A stretch of DNA of 64,000 nucleotides from Rhizobium subbaraonis (GCF_900220975.1 NZ_OBQD01000002.1:1-64000), one strand, 5' to 3'. Numbered from the stretch's first letter, positions 50,756-60,657 are shown. Made by a program: numbers and translations. The notes: generated by a model not told the origin, from the sequence alone.

Positions 50756-52192
50756 TCAAGCGTGAATGGCCGGCCGGCGCACCGACCAGGGATAATGGCG
50801 TTCGAGATGGCCAGCGAGCGTCAAGAGCCTTGCTTCCTCACCGTAGGGAGCCAGGAACTGGATACCGATGGGGAGTCCGCCTGCACTCATCTCCAGCGGC
50901 ACGCTCATGGCGGGAATACCCGCAGCATTGGCGGGATGCGTGAAGACACTCGCTGACAGGAACAGATCGGTAAAGCGACGCCAATCGGTGCTGCGTACGT
51001 TAAACGTGTCGAGCGGCTGCGGCAGGCAGGGCATCACCGGCGACATGATCAGATCGACCTCGGCGAAACTCCGCGCAAAACAGCGCGCTGTCGCATTAAC
51101 CCGATTGCGTGCGCGAATAACCTCCGATGCCGAAAGACTGCGACCGTATTCGGCAAGGGCGACATTCACCGGCTCGAAATGCCGGTCATCCGCAGGGTAA
51201 CCTGTATCCTGCGCAATGTCTTCGACCTCGATTGCGGTATAGGTGGCGATCAGCTTTCGCAACGCCTCGGCCAACGCCTCGCCGTCATGGGACAACGAGA
51301 TCGGGACGACGTGATTGCCCAGCGCTTCAACCTTCGCCACCGCCCGTTCCAGGGCCGCCCCCACTTCGAGATCGACCGACATGCCCAGGGCGGTCTCGCT
51401 GACAAGACCGATGCGAAGCGGCGCCTGCCCGCGTTCGATTGCGGAGAGAAAGGGCCCCTCAGGCGTGGGAGCGACATAAAGCGGCCCAGGTTCCGGCCCG
51501 GATGTCAGGTCGAGCATCAGCGCGGAATCGCGCACGCTGCGCGTCAGCACATGATGGCAGACCAGGCCGCCCCAGTTTTCCGACGAAATCGGGCCGCAAG
51601 GTGTACGGCCACGCGAAGGCTTAAGACCGAAAAGGCCGGTATTGGACGCAGGGATGCGGATGGAGCCAGCACCGTCATTGCCATAGGCCAGCGGCACCAT
51701 ACCCGAAGCCACGGCCGCCGCCGAACCGCCCGAAGAGCCGCCGACGCTCGCCTCGACATTCCACGGATTGAGTGTCGGACCATGCAGCGTGGGTTCTGTC
51801 GCAATGTTGCAGGACATCTCCGGCATATTGGTCTTGCCGACAACCACCAGACCAGCCGCTCGGTAGCGGCTGACGATGGCATGATCCGCCTTCGACACGT
51901 TGCCGACGGCCGCCCGGCAGCCATAGGACATTTCCACTCCGGCATAGGACGGGCAGTCGTCCTTCAGGAGCATTGGAACACCCCGAAGCGGGGCCTCCGC
52001 CGGAAGCGACGCAAGCTGTGCCTGCGCCGCTTCCCGCATTTCGAGGATAACGGCATTTAACGCTGGATTGACCCGGCGAATGGCAGCGAACGCCTCATCG
52101 ACAGCCTCGTTTGGCGTGAGGACACCGGCGGCAACGGCCTCGGCCACGCCAACGGCATCGGCAGTGACATAATCGAAATCCCGTATTGTCAT
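50756..52192 (-). CDS. Amidase-signature family amidase
   Basis: 478 residues. The Ser-cisSer-Lys triad is visible: Lys77 in MLLKDD, GGSSGGSAAA with the cis-Ser at 154, and the nucleophile Ser177 in NDGAGSIRIPA. The C-terminus has GIPAMSVPLEMSAGGLPIGIQFLAP. It hydrolyses a carboxamide in the cytoplasm. Lies between the binding-protein gene and the PaiB-like gene. Confidence 0.93.
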   Translation of the reverse strand: MTIRDFDYVTADAVGVAEAVAAGVLTPNEAVDEAFAAIRRVNPALNAVILEMREAAQAQLASLPAEAPLRGVPMLLKDDCPSYAGVEMSYGCRAAVGNVSKADHAIVSRYRAAGLVVVGKTNMPEMSCNIATEPTLHGPTLNPWNVEASVGGSSGGSAAAVASGMVPLAYGNDGAGSIRIPASNTGLFGLKPSRGRTPCGPISSENWGGLVCHHVLTRSVRDSALMLDLTSGPEPGPLYVAPTPEGPFLSAIERGQAPLRIGLVSETALGMSVDLEVGAALERAVAKVEALGNHVVPISLSHDGEALAEALRKLIATYTAIEVEDIAQDTGYPADDRHFEPVNVALAEYGRSLSASEVIRARNRVNATARCFARSFAEVDLIMSPVMPCLPQPLDTFNVRSTDWRRFTDLFLSASVFTHPANAAGIPAMSVPLEMSAGGLPIGIQFLAPYGEEARLLTLAGHLERHYPWSVRRPAIHA

Positions 52193-52210
52193 TGCGTCTT
52201 CGCCTCTTCG

Positions 52211-53770
52211 TCAGTTCGCGGTTTTGGAAACGCCCCAGAACCGGTGTGTGCCGCCCTGCCAACCGAGATAGCCTTCCACCGCAGGCGCAAGCGCGGTGAC
52301 GCTGGGGATATTGTAGAGGCCGAGGATCGGCACCTGCTTGCCCATCTCGGCATTCAACTCGGAGAACACTGCCTTGCGGTCGGCAGGCTCGCTCAGGGCT
52401 TCAACCTTCTCCAGGAGCGCTGCGGCCGTCTTTTCGTCCCACATACGTGTCGGTTCGGCCTTCTTGTCGCCGATCAACGACTGGAAGCTCAACAGCGGAT
52501 CGAGACGGGCGGAATAGGCGAAGATTGCCAGCTCATATTTGCCGGATCGATACTGGTCGAGTTGGGTCGCCCAATCCCTGACATCCAGACGCGAATTGAT
52601 GCCCGCGCTGAGCAGCATCGCCTGAACGATGGTCGCCACCTGCACGCGGTTCTGCCTGTTTGCAACGAGGATGCTGATCGCCTCACCCTTATATCCGGCC
52701 TCGGCCGCCAGCTTGCGCGCCGCCTGGGGATCATAGGCCGGCCATGCGGCTGCGGCGTTGTCGTAGTAATAGGTCCCCTCGGAAAGCACAGAGGGGTTTG
52801 GCTTGTAGAGCCCGTTGCCCAGCGCTTCGGAGAGCTGCTTCAGGTCGATCGCGTGGGCTATCGCCTGGCGCATGCGCGGGTCGGAAAGGGCCGGAGCTTC
52901 GGTCTGCAGTTGCAGCGTCATCCAGGCCGGCGTCGGCTGGATGTTAACCGTGATCTTGTTGGCCTTCAGGCTATCGAACAAGGTTGGTTCGACCTCATCG
53001 ATCACATCGATTTCCCCGGCCTGCAGCCCATTGGAGCGGGTGCTCGCGTCCGGCACCGTCATGAAACGGATATTCTCGATGGATGCGGTCTTATTTCCCG
53101 CTAGACCATCTCTATTGCCGGGAAGCGCCGCGTAGCCAGCATAGCGGACGAGATCTAGATAGCGACCGGGCTGCATTGAACCGAAGGCATAAGGGCCTGT
53201 GCCGACGGGTTTAATGAAGGCGCCCTGCGCATCGACCGAGGATTTGCCGATGATCCAGGGCGTGCATTGTATCGTCGCAAGCGTCGTCGGGAAATTCGGT
53301 GCGGAGGCGTCGAAGGTGAAGCGAACCGTAGCCGCATCGACGGCCTCGATCTTCGTCAGCTTCGGACCGATCTGACCGTTGTAACGGCCCACGCATTGGA
53401 AGGCTGTGGCCGGATCGAGATAGCGCTGGAAATTCCAGACCACATCGTCGGCGGTCAGCGGCTTGCCGTCGTGGAAGGCGACACCGCTCCGCAGATGGAA
53501 ATCATAGACGGTACTGTCGTCATTCACGGTCCACCTTTCGGCAAGCATCGGCTTGACCGAAAGATCGTCGCCAAAAGCAACGAGACCTTCCACGACATGG
53601 GAAAGCACGACGTCGGAATTGGCATCGCGGTTGATTCCGGGGTTGAGGCTGGCGACGTCCGCATGCACGGCCACCCGCAGGGTGTCGGCATCGGCCGCCA
53701 GAGCCGGCGCAGCGATCACCGACAGCCCCGCGAGCGCCGAGGCCAGTGAGTATCGCAAATTCAGTCCCAT
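52211..53770 (-). CDS. Peptide-type ABC solute-binding protein, family 5 (DppA-like)
   Basis: 519 residues with a signal peptide (MGLNLRYSLASALAGLSVIA, ends APALA). Family 5 signatures: VEGLVAFGDDLSVKPMLAE, GVAFHDGKPLTADDVVWNFQ, and the C-terminal QVPILGLYNIPSVTAL. It binds small peptides or peptide-like compounds and delivers them to the DppBC-type permeases of the same operon, although its gene lies after the ATPase and hydrolase genes. Confidence 0.93.
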   Translation of the reverse strand: MGLNLRYSLASALAGLSVIAAPALAADADTLRVAVHADVASLNPGINRDANSDVVLSHVVEGLVAFGDDLSVKPMLAERWTVNDDSTVYDFHLRSGVAFHDGKPLTADDVVWNFQRYLDPATAFQCVGRYNGQIGPKLTKIEAVDAATVRFTFDASAPNFPTTLATIQCTPWIIGKSSVDAQGAFIKPVGTGPYAFGSMQPGRYLDLVRYAGYAALPGNRDGLAGNKTASIENIRFMTVPDASTRSNGLQAGEIDVIDEVEPTLFDSLKANKITVNIQPTPAWMTLQLQTEAPALSDPRMRQAIAHAIDLKQLSEALGNGLYKPNPSVLSEGTYYYDNAAAAWPAYDPQAARKLAAEAGYKGEAISILVANRQNRVQVATIVQAMLLSAGINSRLDVRDWATQLDQYRSGKYELAIFAYSARLDPLLSFQSLIGDKKAEPTRMWDEKTAAALLEKVEALSEPADRKAVFSELNAEMGKQVPILGLYNIPSVTALAPAVEGYLGWQGGTHRFWGVSKTAN

Positions 53771-53800
53771 GTCGTTGTTCCCGTTTTCTGGAGGTGAAAC

Positions 53801-54658
53801 TTATTGTTGTTGCTTGAGGATGGTGCTGAAGAAGTCTTCGGCCGGATCGGCCATGTCGAAGGGCGAATGCGCCACGCCCGGCACGACATCGCGGCGTACG
53901 CGAATGCCAGCAGTTTCGAAGGATTGCGCCAGCGCCTCGATGCGGTCGAGGCGGTTGGCGCCCTGCAGATCGGCCCCGTCCATCCAGAGCTTGCTGTGAC
54001 GCGGAATCGTGATTTCCCAGGTCTGGGTATCCTCGCTGCCGACCAGGGTTTGCACCGCAACGTTCCGCATAGCCTCGATGTCGATCTTCCGATCGAACCG
54101 ATGCTGGATGTCGCGCACGCCGACCCACCAGTCGTAGTCAGCGTTGAGAAGCGTCACGACGCCGGGCGCGCCAATGGAGACGGCTCGCAGTCGCAGTGGA
54201 TGCAGCATATAGAAACGCTGGCAGAACTGGCCGCCGCCCGAATAGCCGTACATGAGGAAACGGCGATCGCGCAAACGGTACTTGGCCGCCACCTCGTCGA
54301 CCATCGAGAGCAAGATAAGATCGTAGCGGATGCCGTGGAATTCGATGCGCTTATAGTTGGACAGTTCGCCCGGCTCGATGATGCCGACGGGGAATAGCGG
54401 CGCCAGCACGATGCAGTCGTTCTTCTCGGAAAAGCCGGCGAAACGATCGCGGTACCAGGTAGCGGTGCGTCCCGTACCGTGGACGATGACCGCAAGGTCG
54501 TAGCGCTTTTCGGCGGTTTCGCTGTAGTCCTGCGGCACATAGAGGCAGTAGCTGAAGCGCTGGTCCATCTGGCTGGCGAAGAACGGCGTCGCACCGAAAT
54601 CGTAAAAGCTCAGCTTTATCCCGTGCCCCTGCCGCTGCCTTTCTTGTGTGTCGGCCAT
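53801..54658 (-). CDS. Alpha/beta-hydrolase, PHB-depolymerase/feruloyl-esterase-like fold
   Basis: 285 residues from ATG 54658. VIVHGTGRTATWYRDRFAGF is the oxyanion segment, MYGYSGGGQFCQRFYMLHP holds the nucleophile Ser in GYSGG, and VPGVAHSPFD supplies the His; DTQTWEI contains a candidate Asp. It is expected to cleave an ester, or possibly an amide, of the imported compound. No signal peptide, so cytoplasmic. Fits between the ATPase and binding-protein genes. Confidence 0.85.
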   Translation of the reverse strand: MADTQERQRQGHGIKLSFYDFGATPFFASQMDQRFSYCLYVPQDYSETAEKRYDLAVIVHGTGRTATWYRDRFAGFSEKNDCIVLAPLFPVGIIEPGELSNYKRIEFHGIRYDLILLSMVDEVAAKYRLRDRRFLMYGYSGGGQFCQRFYMLHPLRLRAVSIGAPGVVTLLNADYDWWVGVRDIQHRFDRKIDIEAMRNVAVQTLVGSEDTQTWEITIPRHSKLWMDGADLQGANRLDRIEALAQSFETAGIRVRRDVVPGVAHSPFDMADPAEDFFSTILKQQQ

Positions 54659-54672
54659 CTCGTCTCTCCCTC

Positions 54673-56334
54673 TCAACTCTGCAATACAGCGGCGGTTTCA
54701 GGCGCATGCCGCCATTTCAGCCTGAGGCCACCGGTTTCGGTCGGTTCGAGCATCGGGATCGCGCTGAGAAGTTTCAGCGTGTAAGGATGCTGCGGCGTGT
54801 CGAGAATTGCGTCGCGCGTTCCCTGCTCAACGATCATCCCGTCCTGCATTACGACTACGCGGTCGGCAATTTGCTCCACCACGGCGAAATCGTGAGTAAT
54901 GAACAGGCAGGCAAAGCCGTATTTTCGTTGTAGGTCCGCTAGCAGGGAAAGCACTTGCGCCCGAACGGTAACATCGAGTGCCGAGACAGCTTCATCGGCG
55001 ATCACAAAGGAAGGCCGCCGGACGAGCGCCCGGGCAATCGCCACACGCTGCCGTTGGCCGCCGGACAACTGATGAGGATAACGCTCCACGAGCTTCGGAT
55101 CGAGCGAGACATCCAGCAGCGCTTCGGTGACAAGGCGAGCGTGATCCGACTTCGGGATTTGCGGCAGTATGCGCAGGCTCTCGGCGATTAGGGCACCCAC
55201 CTTCATCCGCGGATCGAGCGACGAGAACGGATCCTGAAAGACCATATGGCATTGTTTGCGATAGCGCGCCCGCGCCTCGCCCTTCGGATCCGAGAGGTCA
55301 AGGCCGCAGAACCGGATCGTACCGGCCTGGTAATCCGTCAGGCCGGCAATCGCCCGCGCAAGCGTCGTTTTGCCGGAGCCGGAACCGCCGACCACAGCGA
55401 CTACTTCGCCGGGGCGGATATCCATGCTGACATTGCGCACCGCATTTTTGACAGTGTCGCGGCTGAACAGCCCGCCGCGCCGGACGAAGGACACGCCGAG
55501 TTTCTCGACAGATATCAGCGGATCGTCGCCAATCTCGGGTCTTGATGGTGCACGCGCAGGCAAGGAGGATAACAACTTGCGGGTATAGTCGTGCTTCGGC
55601 GCGGAGAGCACAACCTCCTTGTCGCCGGCTTCTACGATATCGCCATGCTGCATCACAACGATGCGGTCGGCATAGCGGGCCACCATCGACAGATCGTGGC
55701 TGATGAGCATGACCGCCGTCCTGTACTCCCGGGTGAGTTCGGCGAGCATATCCATGATGTCGCGCTGGACGACGGCATCGAGTGCCGTCGTCGGCTCGTC
55801 GGCGATCAACAGTGCCGGGCGCAGCAGCATCGCGCTGGCAATCATGATACGCTGCCGCATGCCGCCGGAGAATTCGTGGGGAAAGGCCTTCAGCATCCGT
55901 GCACCATCGCCGATGCCGACGCGTTCCAGCATGGCAAGAATGCGCCGGCGCCGTTCGGCGGCATCGATACCCCCATGCAGCGCCAGCCCTTCCTCCATCT
56001 GCCGGCCGACGGACATCGACGGATTGAGCGAGGTCATTGGCTCCTGAAAGATCATCGACACGCCGGGACCACGGATCGCGCGCATTTCTTCCGCGTTCAT
56101 GTCCCGAAAGGCGCGGCCGCGAAAGCGGATATCGCCATCGATCAAGCGAACCGGCTGCGGCGAGAGGCCGATCACGGCACGACCGAGCATGGTTTTTCCC
56201 GACCCGGACTCGCCGACGATGCCGACCACTTCCCCGGGTGCAACATGAAGGCTGGCATTGCGTACGATCGTCACGTGGAGCGCCGGAACGCCAAGCGTTA
56301 CATTCGCGATTTCGAGAAGCGGAGCCTTCGTCAT
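54673..56334 (-). CDS. Dipeptide-type ABC transporter ATPase, fused DppD-DppF
   Basis: 553 residues with two nucleotide-binding domains. First: GESGSGKTMLGRAVIGLSPQ, SGGMRQRIMIASA, LLIADEPTTALD. Second: GGSGSGKTTLARAIAG, SGGQRQRVAIARA, FVIADEAVSALD. The second Walker B has DEAVSALD. It powers the adjacent DppBC-type permeases, as in GsiA. It overlaps the permease gene by four bases. Confidence 0.95.
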   Translation of the reverse strand: MTKAPLLEIANVTLGVPALHVTIVRNASLHVAPGEVVGIVGESGSGKTMLGRAVIGLSPQPVRLIDGDIRFRGRAFRDMNAEEMRAIRGPGVSMIFQEPMTSLNPSMSVGRQMEEGLALHGGIDAAERRRRILAMLERVGIGDGARMLKAFPHEFSGGMRQRIMIASAMLLRPALLIADEPTTALDAVVQRDIMDMLAELTREYRTAVMLISHDLSMVARYADRIVVMQHGDIVEAGDKEVVLSAPKHDYTRKLLSSLPARAPSRPEIGDDPLISVEKLGVSFVRRGGLFSRDTVKNAVRNVSMDIRPGEVVAVVGGSGSGKTTLARAIAGLTDYQAGTIRFCGLDLSDPKGEARARYRKQCHMVFQDPFSSLDPRMKVGALIAESLRILPQIPKSDHARLVTEALLDVSLDPKLVERYPHQLSGGQRQRVAIARALVRRPSFVIADEAVSALDVTVRAQVLSLLADLQRKYGFACLFITHDFAVVEQIADRVVVMQDGMIVEQGTRDAILDTPQHPYTLKLLSAIPMLEPTETGGLRLKWRHAPETAAVLQS

Positions 56335-57149
56335 GCGCGTTTCCTCATGCGGGGGTCGAGCAAGTCGCGCAGGGCATCGCCCAGGAGATTGATGCCCAAC
56401 AGGGAGAGGGAAATGGATAGGCCCGGAAACACGACAAGCCAGACGGCCTGATCGAGGAAGCCACGGCTGCTAGCCAGCATATTGCCCCAGGTCGGCGCCG
56501 GCGGGGCGACGCCGAGCCCCAGGAAGCTGAGCGAACTTTCCGCCAGAATGCTCCAGCCACAGATCGACGTGGCAAGAACGGTCAGCGGGGCTACGCAGTT
56601 CGGCAGGATGTGCCGCCACATGGTAAAGAGGCTGGCATTGCCCATGACCGCCGAAGCTTCCACGAATTCTCGTGTCCTGAGACCAAGCACCGTGCCGCGG
56701 ACCACCCGCACGACCGACGACATGTAGATGAGGCCGAGAGAGAGGATGATGCCGTACTCCGTCGCGCCAATCACGGCAAGCAGGCCGAGCGCGAACAGCA
56801 GCCCGGGAAAGGCGAGCAGCACGTCGTTGACAGCCATGATCACGCGATCGACCCAGCCGCGCAAGAAGCCGCTGGTCACACCGAAAACCGTGCCGCTGAC
56901 GACGGCAAAAATCACGGTCAGCGCACTGATCTTGACACTGGTCGCAGCCCCCTGCATCAGACGGCTCAGCTGGTCGCGGCCAAACTCGTCCGTACCCAAC
57001 CAATGCGCGGCGCCGGGCGCAGCAAGCCGCGCGGCAAAATTCATCGCCAGCGGATCGTGCGGCGTCCAGACCATGCCGATCAGGGCCACGACCAGCAACA
57101 CGCCGACCAGCAATCCGCCAATGTAGAGATTGATCCCGGACTTGTTCAT
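56331..57149 (-). CDS. ABC transporter permease, DppC type
   Basis: 272 residues, N-terminal helix at about 10-27 and the family segment HWLGTDEFGRDQLSRLMQGA, with the EAA region FVEASAVMGNASLFTMWRHILP and a C-terminal NLLGDALRDLLDPRMRK. Overlaps DppB by four bases. Confidence 0.94.
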   Translation of the reverse strand: MNKSGINLYIGGLLVGVLLVVALIGMVWTPHDPLAMNFAARLAAPGAAHWLGTDEFGRDQLSRLMQGAATSVKISALTVIFAVVSGTVFGVTSGFLRGWVDRVIMAVNDVLLAFPGLLFALGLLAVIGATEYGIILSLGLIYMSSVVRVVRGTVLGLRTREFVEASAVMGNASLFTMWRHILPNCVAPLTVLATSICGWSILAESSLSFLGLGVAPPAPTWGNMLASSRGFLDQAVWLVVFPGLSISLSLLGINLLGDALRDLLDPRMRKRA

Positions 57150-58090
57150 CGCGCGGCAATCCTAGGGTCGAAGAAGGGATAAAGGAGATCCACCATCAGA
57201 TTGACCAGGATGTAGATGGCAGCGATGAACAGTAGGCAGCCTTGGATGACCGGGTAATCCCGGGCGAAGATGGCATCGACCAGAAGCCGGCCCAGCCCGG
57301 GGATTGTGAAGACCGTTTCGATAACGGCGACGCCGGCGAGAAGATTGCCGAGGATCAGCCCAAGCAGCGTCCATGTCGGTCCGAATGCATTGCGGAATGC
57401 GTGCTTCCACATCACCACGTGTTCCGGCAGCCCCTTGGCGCGAGCATGGGTGATGTAGTCGAGGCTCAGCACCTCGAGGGTCGAAGCTCGCGCCATGCGC
57501 AGGATCACCCCGAGTTCGTGCAGAAACAGCGTCAGCACCGGCAGGACCAGATAAACGAAGGCCCTCTTGGGATCCTCGGAAAAATCCGCGTAGCCGACGA
57601 TCGGCACCCAGCGCAGATGCAGCCCGAACAGCAGCAGCAGCAGCATGCCCATCCAGAATGTCGGGATGGACAGAAGCAGCGTTGCACAGCTGACAAGTGT
57701 TACGTCGCGCAGGCCATTCTGCTTCCAGGCCGCGAACATGCCGAGCGGCACGGCGACCAACGTCCCCAGCACGATGGCCGGCACCACGATCCGCAGGCTG
57801 ACGAGAAAGCGGTCGATGATCGAAGGCAGAACCTCATGGCCCGTCGCAATCGATCTGCCGAGATCCCCCTGAAACAACAGCGAGACCCATATAGCAAACT
57901 GTTCGGGAATGCTCCTGTCGAGCCCGAACCGTTCTCTTAGGGCCGCCAACCCCTGCGCATCCGAAGCATCGCCCAACATCAGCGCTGCAGGATCGCCAGG
58001 AATGAGACGGATCAGAACAAAAACCGTGATCGCGACCAGCACGAGCGTCGGTATTGCCATTGTGAGGCGGCCGAGCACGAAGCGAAACAT
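57146..58090 (-). CDS. ABC transporter permease, DppB type
   Basis: 314 residues from ATG 58090 (MFRFVLGRLTMAIPTLVLVA). DppB-type ERFGLDRSIPEQFAIW, IPTFWMGMLLLLLFGLHL and the C-terminal VFTIPGLGRLLVDAIFARDY then FFDPRI. It forms the inner-membrane channel with DppC. Confidence 0.94.
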   Translation of the reverse strand: MFRFVLGRLTMAIPTLVLVAITVFVLIRLIPGDPAALMLGDASDAQGLAALRERFGLDRSIPEQFAIWVSLLFQGDLGRSIATGHEVLPSIIDRFLVSLRIVVPAIVLGTLVAVPLGMFAAWKQNGLRDVTLVSCATLLLSIPTFWMGMLLLLLFGLHLRWVPIVGYADFSEDPKRAFVYLVLPVLTLFLHELGVILRMARASTLEVLSLDYITHARAKGLPEHVVMWKHAFRNAFGPTWTLLGLILGNLLAGVAVIETVFTIPGLGRLLVDAIFARDYPVIQGCLLFIAAIYILVNLMVDLLYPFFDPRIAAR

Positions 58091-58092
58091 TG

Positions 58093-59262
58093 CTAGTCTC
58101 CGATCTGCCGAGATGGCTCCCGCAGGGCCGCATCCTGCGGCAGCGGTCGCCAATCATCCAGGGCATAGGAACGGAACGTCCGGTTGAGCGCAGGCAGCGG
58201 AGCAATCTCCATAAAGCCCTTGGCCGCATCAATGACGATCATTGCCACCGTTGTCGAAATGCTGTTGGTCTCGCTCTCGCGGGGCGGACGGCAGACGGAA
58301 TAGGGCATAAGAAAATCGTCGAACAGCGCGGCCTTCAGGTCCTCGCGTCCCAGCTTCTCGCCGCGTTGCTGAAGAATACGGCGCACGCGCCAATCGCGGT
58401 AATAGCTCTCTGGAACATAGGGTATGCCGGTATCGCGCAGTTTCGACAACGCGACCGGGCTCACCCAGTGGTTTGCGTGCACCAGCAGCCCGTTTTCCGG
58501 ATAGAGCGGGAAGGCTTCGTCCGGAGCGCATTCCAGGTCGATGCCGAATCCGGCGGCCGATGCGACCATGATGTTGTTCGAACAGGATTTTGGCGTGGTC
58601 GCCACTGCCTTGATCGCCATGGCGAAATGGCTGCCTTCCAGCACCTTCCGACGGATCGCGCCGAGCGGCACGCCCTGTTGGATGAAATCACGCTCGCATT
58701 CCAGGTAGTTGGCGGTGATCGAGGTACCGACGGCATTGAAGCCGCTGCGTGCCAGACCGCCCGCCTCGACGAAGGTGACAAAATCGGGACCGTCATCGCC
58801 ACGACGGACACGCAGGACCACACCCGTTTCGGCACACTCGGCCCGCCAGTCCCAGTTCTGCGCATGCAGCAGCGTTCCGGTCTCGCTGCGCTCCGGCATG
58901 ACGAGCGCGCAGGTGCAGCCGTCATCCGGATCATCCTCCTCGGCCGCACCGAGTTCTGCCCGCGCGACCGCGACGATCTCCGTACGCGCATTAATCATCA
59001 CGATGTCTTCGAACGAAACGCCGGAGCCTTCGGCAATGCCATGCATCTCGTCGACATAGGCGGCGTCGAACTCGCCGATCCGGTCAGCATAGGAACGGAT
59101 AAGAGCTACCCTGCGGTCTTCCGGATAACCCAGCTTTTCTAGGGCGCCACCATAGAGGCGCGCGCTGAGCGCGATTCGATCCGAGAGAAGCGTGCCGTAT
59201 TGCCGTCCACGCTCGTGGGGAGCGCCTGTCAGAGTCACGAGCGGAAAAGGTTGGGTCTGCAT
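58093..59262 (-). CDS. C45-family autoproteolytic acyltransferase/hydrolase (penicillin acyltransferase-like)
   Basis: 389 residues from ATG 59262. The start (LTGAPHERGRQYGTLLSDRI) is the C45 entrance motif. The autoprocessing Gly115-Cys116 site in DDGCTC corresponds to Gly102-Cys103 of isopenicillin-N acyltransferase, followed by LLHAQNWDW. Cys116 would become the N-terminal nucleophile. Such enzymes transfer or hydrolyse acyl groups on amides. No signal peptide. First gene of a nine-gene operon with a peptide-type importer and other hydrolases, so it probably acts on the imported N-acyl compound. Confidence 0.9.
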   Translation of the reverse strand: MQTQPFPLVTLTGAPHERGRQYGTLLSDRIALSARLYGGALEKLGYPEDRRVALIRSYADRIGEFDAAYVDEMHGIAEGSGVSFEDIVMINARTEIVAVARAELGAAEEDDPDDGCTCALVMPERSETGTLLHAQNWDWRAECAETGVVLRVRRGDDGPDFVTFVEAGGLARSGFNAVGTSITANYLECERDFIQQGVPLGAIRRKVLEGSHFAMAIKAVATTPKSCSNNIMVASAAGFGIDLECAPDEAFPLYPENGLLVHANHWVSPVALSKLRDTGIPYVPESYYRDWRVRRILQQRGEKLGREDLKAALFDDFLMPYSVCRPPRESETNSISTTVAMIVIDAAKGFMEIAPLPALNRTFRSYALDDWRPLPQDAALREPSRQIGD

Positions 59263-59440
59263 GTCGGCTCCGTTTGAACTTTTTTGGTTCTGTATATGCA
59301 TAAAAAACCAATGTCCATTACTTTGTCCGCTGTTTTAGGTTTTTGAGCAAATGATGATCGATTGCGTAGCAGCTACGATTTGCCTATATTCGTGCGTGAC
59401 AGGACGATGCGCCGGACAACGGCGCTGATGGAGGCGCCCC

Positions 59441-60349
59441 TTGGCGGAAACCGCAACACTCGAACAGACATCAGGGCTCAGCAATCTCCAGGCCGAGGTG
59501 GCCAGGAAGGTCTTAGGCCTGATCAACCAGGGCCGATGGGCGGTGAAGGAGCGCATCTCAGAGACGGCGCTTGCGCGCGAACTCGGCGTATCACGCACAC
59601 CGGTACGGCAGGCGCTGCAGATTTTCCTCGCCGAAGGGCTGATCGAACATTCTCCGACGCGCGGCTTCCAGCTGGCGCGCGATCCGGGCGACATGCCGAT
59701 GGCAGACGTGATAGGCGAATCCGAAACCGATACGCTCTATAACCGGTTCATGGAGGCCCGCGCCTCCGGCAAAATCGGCGAGGAAGTCTCCGAGACGGAA
59801 CTGCTGGAGCAGTTTTCAACGACCCGCGGCGCGGTACGGCGCACGTTAATGCGGATGGCCAAGGAGGGTCTCGTTAATCGCCGGGCCGGACATGGCTGGC
59901 AGTTCGCCGAGTGTTTGGTCAGCAAGGAAGCGGTCGACGAAAGTTACGAGTTCCGCCTGATCATCGAATGCAACGCCCTGCTCGTGCCACGCTACACACC
60001 AAAAAAAGATCAACTGCATGCGCTAATTCGTGAACAGGAAGCGATGCTGACGCGACCCATCCAGGAAATCAGCCGTATCGAATGGTTCTCGATCAACGCC
60101 AAGTTCCATGAAACGATCGTTGCCTGGGCCAACAACCGCTTTCTGACCGAGAGCCTGGAACGCCAGAACAGTCTGCGGCGCATGACCGAACTCAGCGACT
60201 TCTCCCACCTCAGTGAACCAAGGCTTCGCGAATCCGCGCGCGAACATCTGATGATCCTACGCGCTATCGAAGCCAAGGATTACACCTTTGCTTCCGCACT
60301 CGTTCGCAGGCATTTGACCGGTGCCGGTGCGACCTCCTTCGATAGCTGA
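59441..60349 (+). CDS. GntR-family regulator with two winged-helix domains and an FCD domain
   Basis: 302 residues from a TTG start preceded by GGAGG. An N-terminal GntR winged helix (EVARKVLGLINQGRWAVKE, ELGVSRTPVRQALQIFLAEG) is followed by a second winged-helix-like segment at about 95-150 (TRGAVRRTLMRMAKEGLVNR) and then an FCD effector domain (FRLIIECNALLVPR, INAKFHETIVAWA). Most FCD regulators have only one HTH. It diverges from the C45-Dpp operon and most likely represses it. An inverted repeat TTGGTT/AACCAA around TATGCATA (59284-59312) is a possible operator. Confidence 0.88.
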   Translation: MAETATLEQTSGLSNLQAEVARKVLGLINQGRWAVKERISETALARELGVSRTPVRQALQIFLAEGLIEHSPTRGFQLARDPGDMPMADVIGESETDTLYNRFMEARASGKIGEEVSETELLEQFSTTRGAVRRTLMRMAKEGLVNRRAGHGWQFAECLVSKEAVDESYEFRLIIECNALLVPRYTPKKDQLHALIREQEAMLTRPIQEISRIEWFSINAKFHETIVAWANNRFLTESLERQNSLRRMTELSDFSHLSEPRLRESAREHLMILRAIEAKDYTFASALVRRHLTGAGATSFDS

Positions 60350-60657
60350 AGGTGTAGATGTCCGATTTCGTTTCATCTCAGTCTACTCAGCAGTCAGAAC
60401 CGGATCCGCGCGTAGCAGTGGAAAGCCCGTGGCCGGCGCAAAAGTCTGCGCCACGGACAAAAGCCTTGTCGGGCATTAAGCGAACAACGTGACATCGCCT
60501 ACCTGCGACGCAACGCCGCGCCCCGCGAGAACCGCAGTCGAGCACCCACACAGAACGCATCGACGTTTCCAGTCTGCCTTTGCGAGTGTCGCGGTGGACC
60601 GCGGCGCAGTTCGATCGCCAAAGCGAACCATCGCACCTCCCACGTCAGTAGATAGCG
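60350..60657. other. Gene-free stretch with one hairpin
   Basis: About 300 bases between the GntR gene and the convergent coxG gene. A 7-bp stem (CCGTGGC at 60427-60433, GCCACGG at 60450-60456) may be a terminator of the GntR transcript, though no T-run follows. No gene or recognisable fragment otherwise. Confidence 0.35.

Noticed and set aside
59284-59312. Inverted repeat TTGGTT/AACCAA as a firm GntR operator
   Set aside because: The arms are only six bases long in very AT-rich DNA, so it is mentioned only as a possibility in the regulator's entry.
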